Positions 21,543 to 21,743 of a stretch of DNA of 21,743 bases are shown piece by piece; position 1 is the first letter of the stretch; each line of letters begins with the position of its first letter. A program made the position numbers and the translations under genes. The DNA comes from Tannerellaceae bacterium (GTDB lineage Bacteria; Bacteroidota; Bacteroidia; Bacteroidales; Tannerellaceae): NCBI GenBank assembly GCA_031267205.1, contig JAIRZN010000189.1, forward strand, positions 1 to 21,743, written 5' to 3'. Below the pieces are notes generated by a model. The model saw only the letters and a list, made by a program, of their open reading frames with translations, searched no databases and was not told where the DNA came from.

Positions 21543-21743
21543 TTAAACGCGAAGAGGGGGCGGGTTGAGCAAATCTATTTTCTTGATTTCCTCCTCTAAG
21601 TCCACCGCATCATCGAGGCTGCTTCGTTTGATTTTGCTCCGGTAGTTGTAGACCGTCTGCAAGGAGCAGCGCAGGAAGGAGGCTATTTTGGACGAGTCCG
21701 TAATGCCAAGCCGTATGAGGGCGAAGACGCGGAGTTCGGTGTT
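21543..21743 (-). CDS. DUF6377-type regulator, C-terminal helix-turn-helix only (cut by window end)
   Basis: The last 66 codons of a gene entering from the right are visible. LRVFALIRLGITDSSKIASFLRCS followed by LQTVYNYRSKIKRSS is a LuxR-like helix-turn-helix: a short helix, a turn at GITDSSKIA, and a recognition helix around SLQTVYNYRSKIK. The tail is acidic and ends NPPPLRV. This pattern is typical of the C-terminal part of DUF6377 proteins in Bacteroidales, which have an N-terminal periplasmic tetratricopeptide region and a membrane segment; those parts lie outside the window. It may regulate the adjacent hydrolase gene, which begins 16 bases after its stop. The family call rests only on this end. 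Confidence 0.7.
   Translation of the reverse strand, partial: NTELRVFALIRLGITDSSKIASFLRCSLQTVYNYRSKIKRSSLDDAVDLEEEIKKIDLLNPPPLRV

Overview
The window looks like chromosomal DNA from a Bacteroidales bacterium. The evidence is the family content: DUF6261, DUF4876, DUF6850 and DUF6377-type proteins, a Bacteroidetes-type acylornithine carbamoyltransferase, and a SusC-style TonB receptor with a carboxypeptidase-regulatory-like N-terminal domain. Promoter-like sites match the Bacteroidetes TTTG / TAnnTTTG consensus and clear Shine-Dalgarno sequences are absent. Base composition seems fairly GC-rich for the order. A Tannerella-like member would fit, but that is only a guess. Nearly everything is on the minus strand; the one plus-strand gene is a DUF6261 gene at 681-1487. 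I saw no rRNA, tRNA, CRISPR array, transposase or phage gene.

Layout, left to right. 1-527: the 5' end of a zinc-ribbon protein gene, cut by the window edge, and a lipocalin-like lipoprotein gene. 681-1487: the DUF6261 gene. 1524-7406: a minus-strand unit coding for a TonB-dependent receptor, a DUF4876 surface-type lipoprotein and a DUF6850 outer-membrane barrel. A hairpin with a T-tract sits between the last two. No SusD gene is present. 7466-9606: an APC-family amino acid permease translationally coupled to an unrecognised lipoprotein. 9607-10134: a 528-base gene-free stretch with a promoter-like site, a seven-unit 41-bp tandem array and a 13-bp inverted repeat.

10135-20126 is dominated by copper/silver handling. 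Read in the direction of transcription it runs: a Cys-rich HYC_CC_PP-type small protein, a CusA-type RND pump, a CusC-type outer membrane channel with Met-rich inserts, and a CusB-type adaptor carrying both an N-terminal metal-binding motif and a C-terminal HMA domain. A 13-bp hairpin overlaps the cusB stop codon. A second co-directional group follows: a second DUF6261 protein overlapped by a free-standing exported HMA protein, then an N-succinylornithine carbamoyltransferase and a Tat-exported flavodoxin-fold reductase. The free HMA protein is about half identical to the adaptor's HMA tail, so the same metal-binding module occurs twice.

20142-21743: a spacer holding short GGAGGTCGTGC repeats and a terminator-like hairpin, a lipoprotein metallo-beta-lactamase-fold hydrolase, and the C-terminal helix-turn-helix of a DUF6377-type regulator running off the window.

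The most notable points are the metal-efflux locus (duplicated HMA module, Met-rich insert at the predicted tip of the channel, coupling to a DUF6261 gene), the receptor/DUF4876/DUF6850 unit, and the 41-bp array whose hairpin stems are kept while the loops vary.
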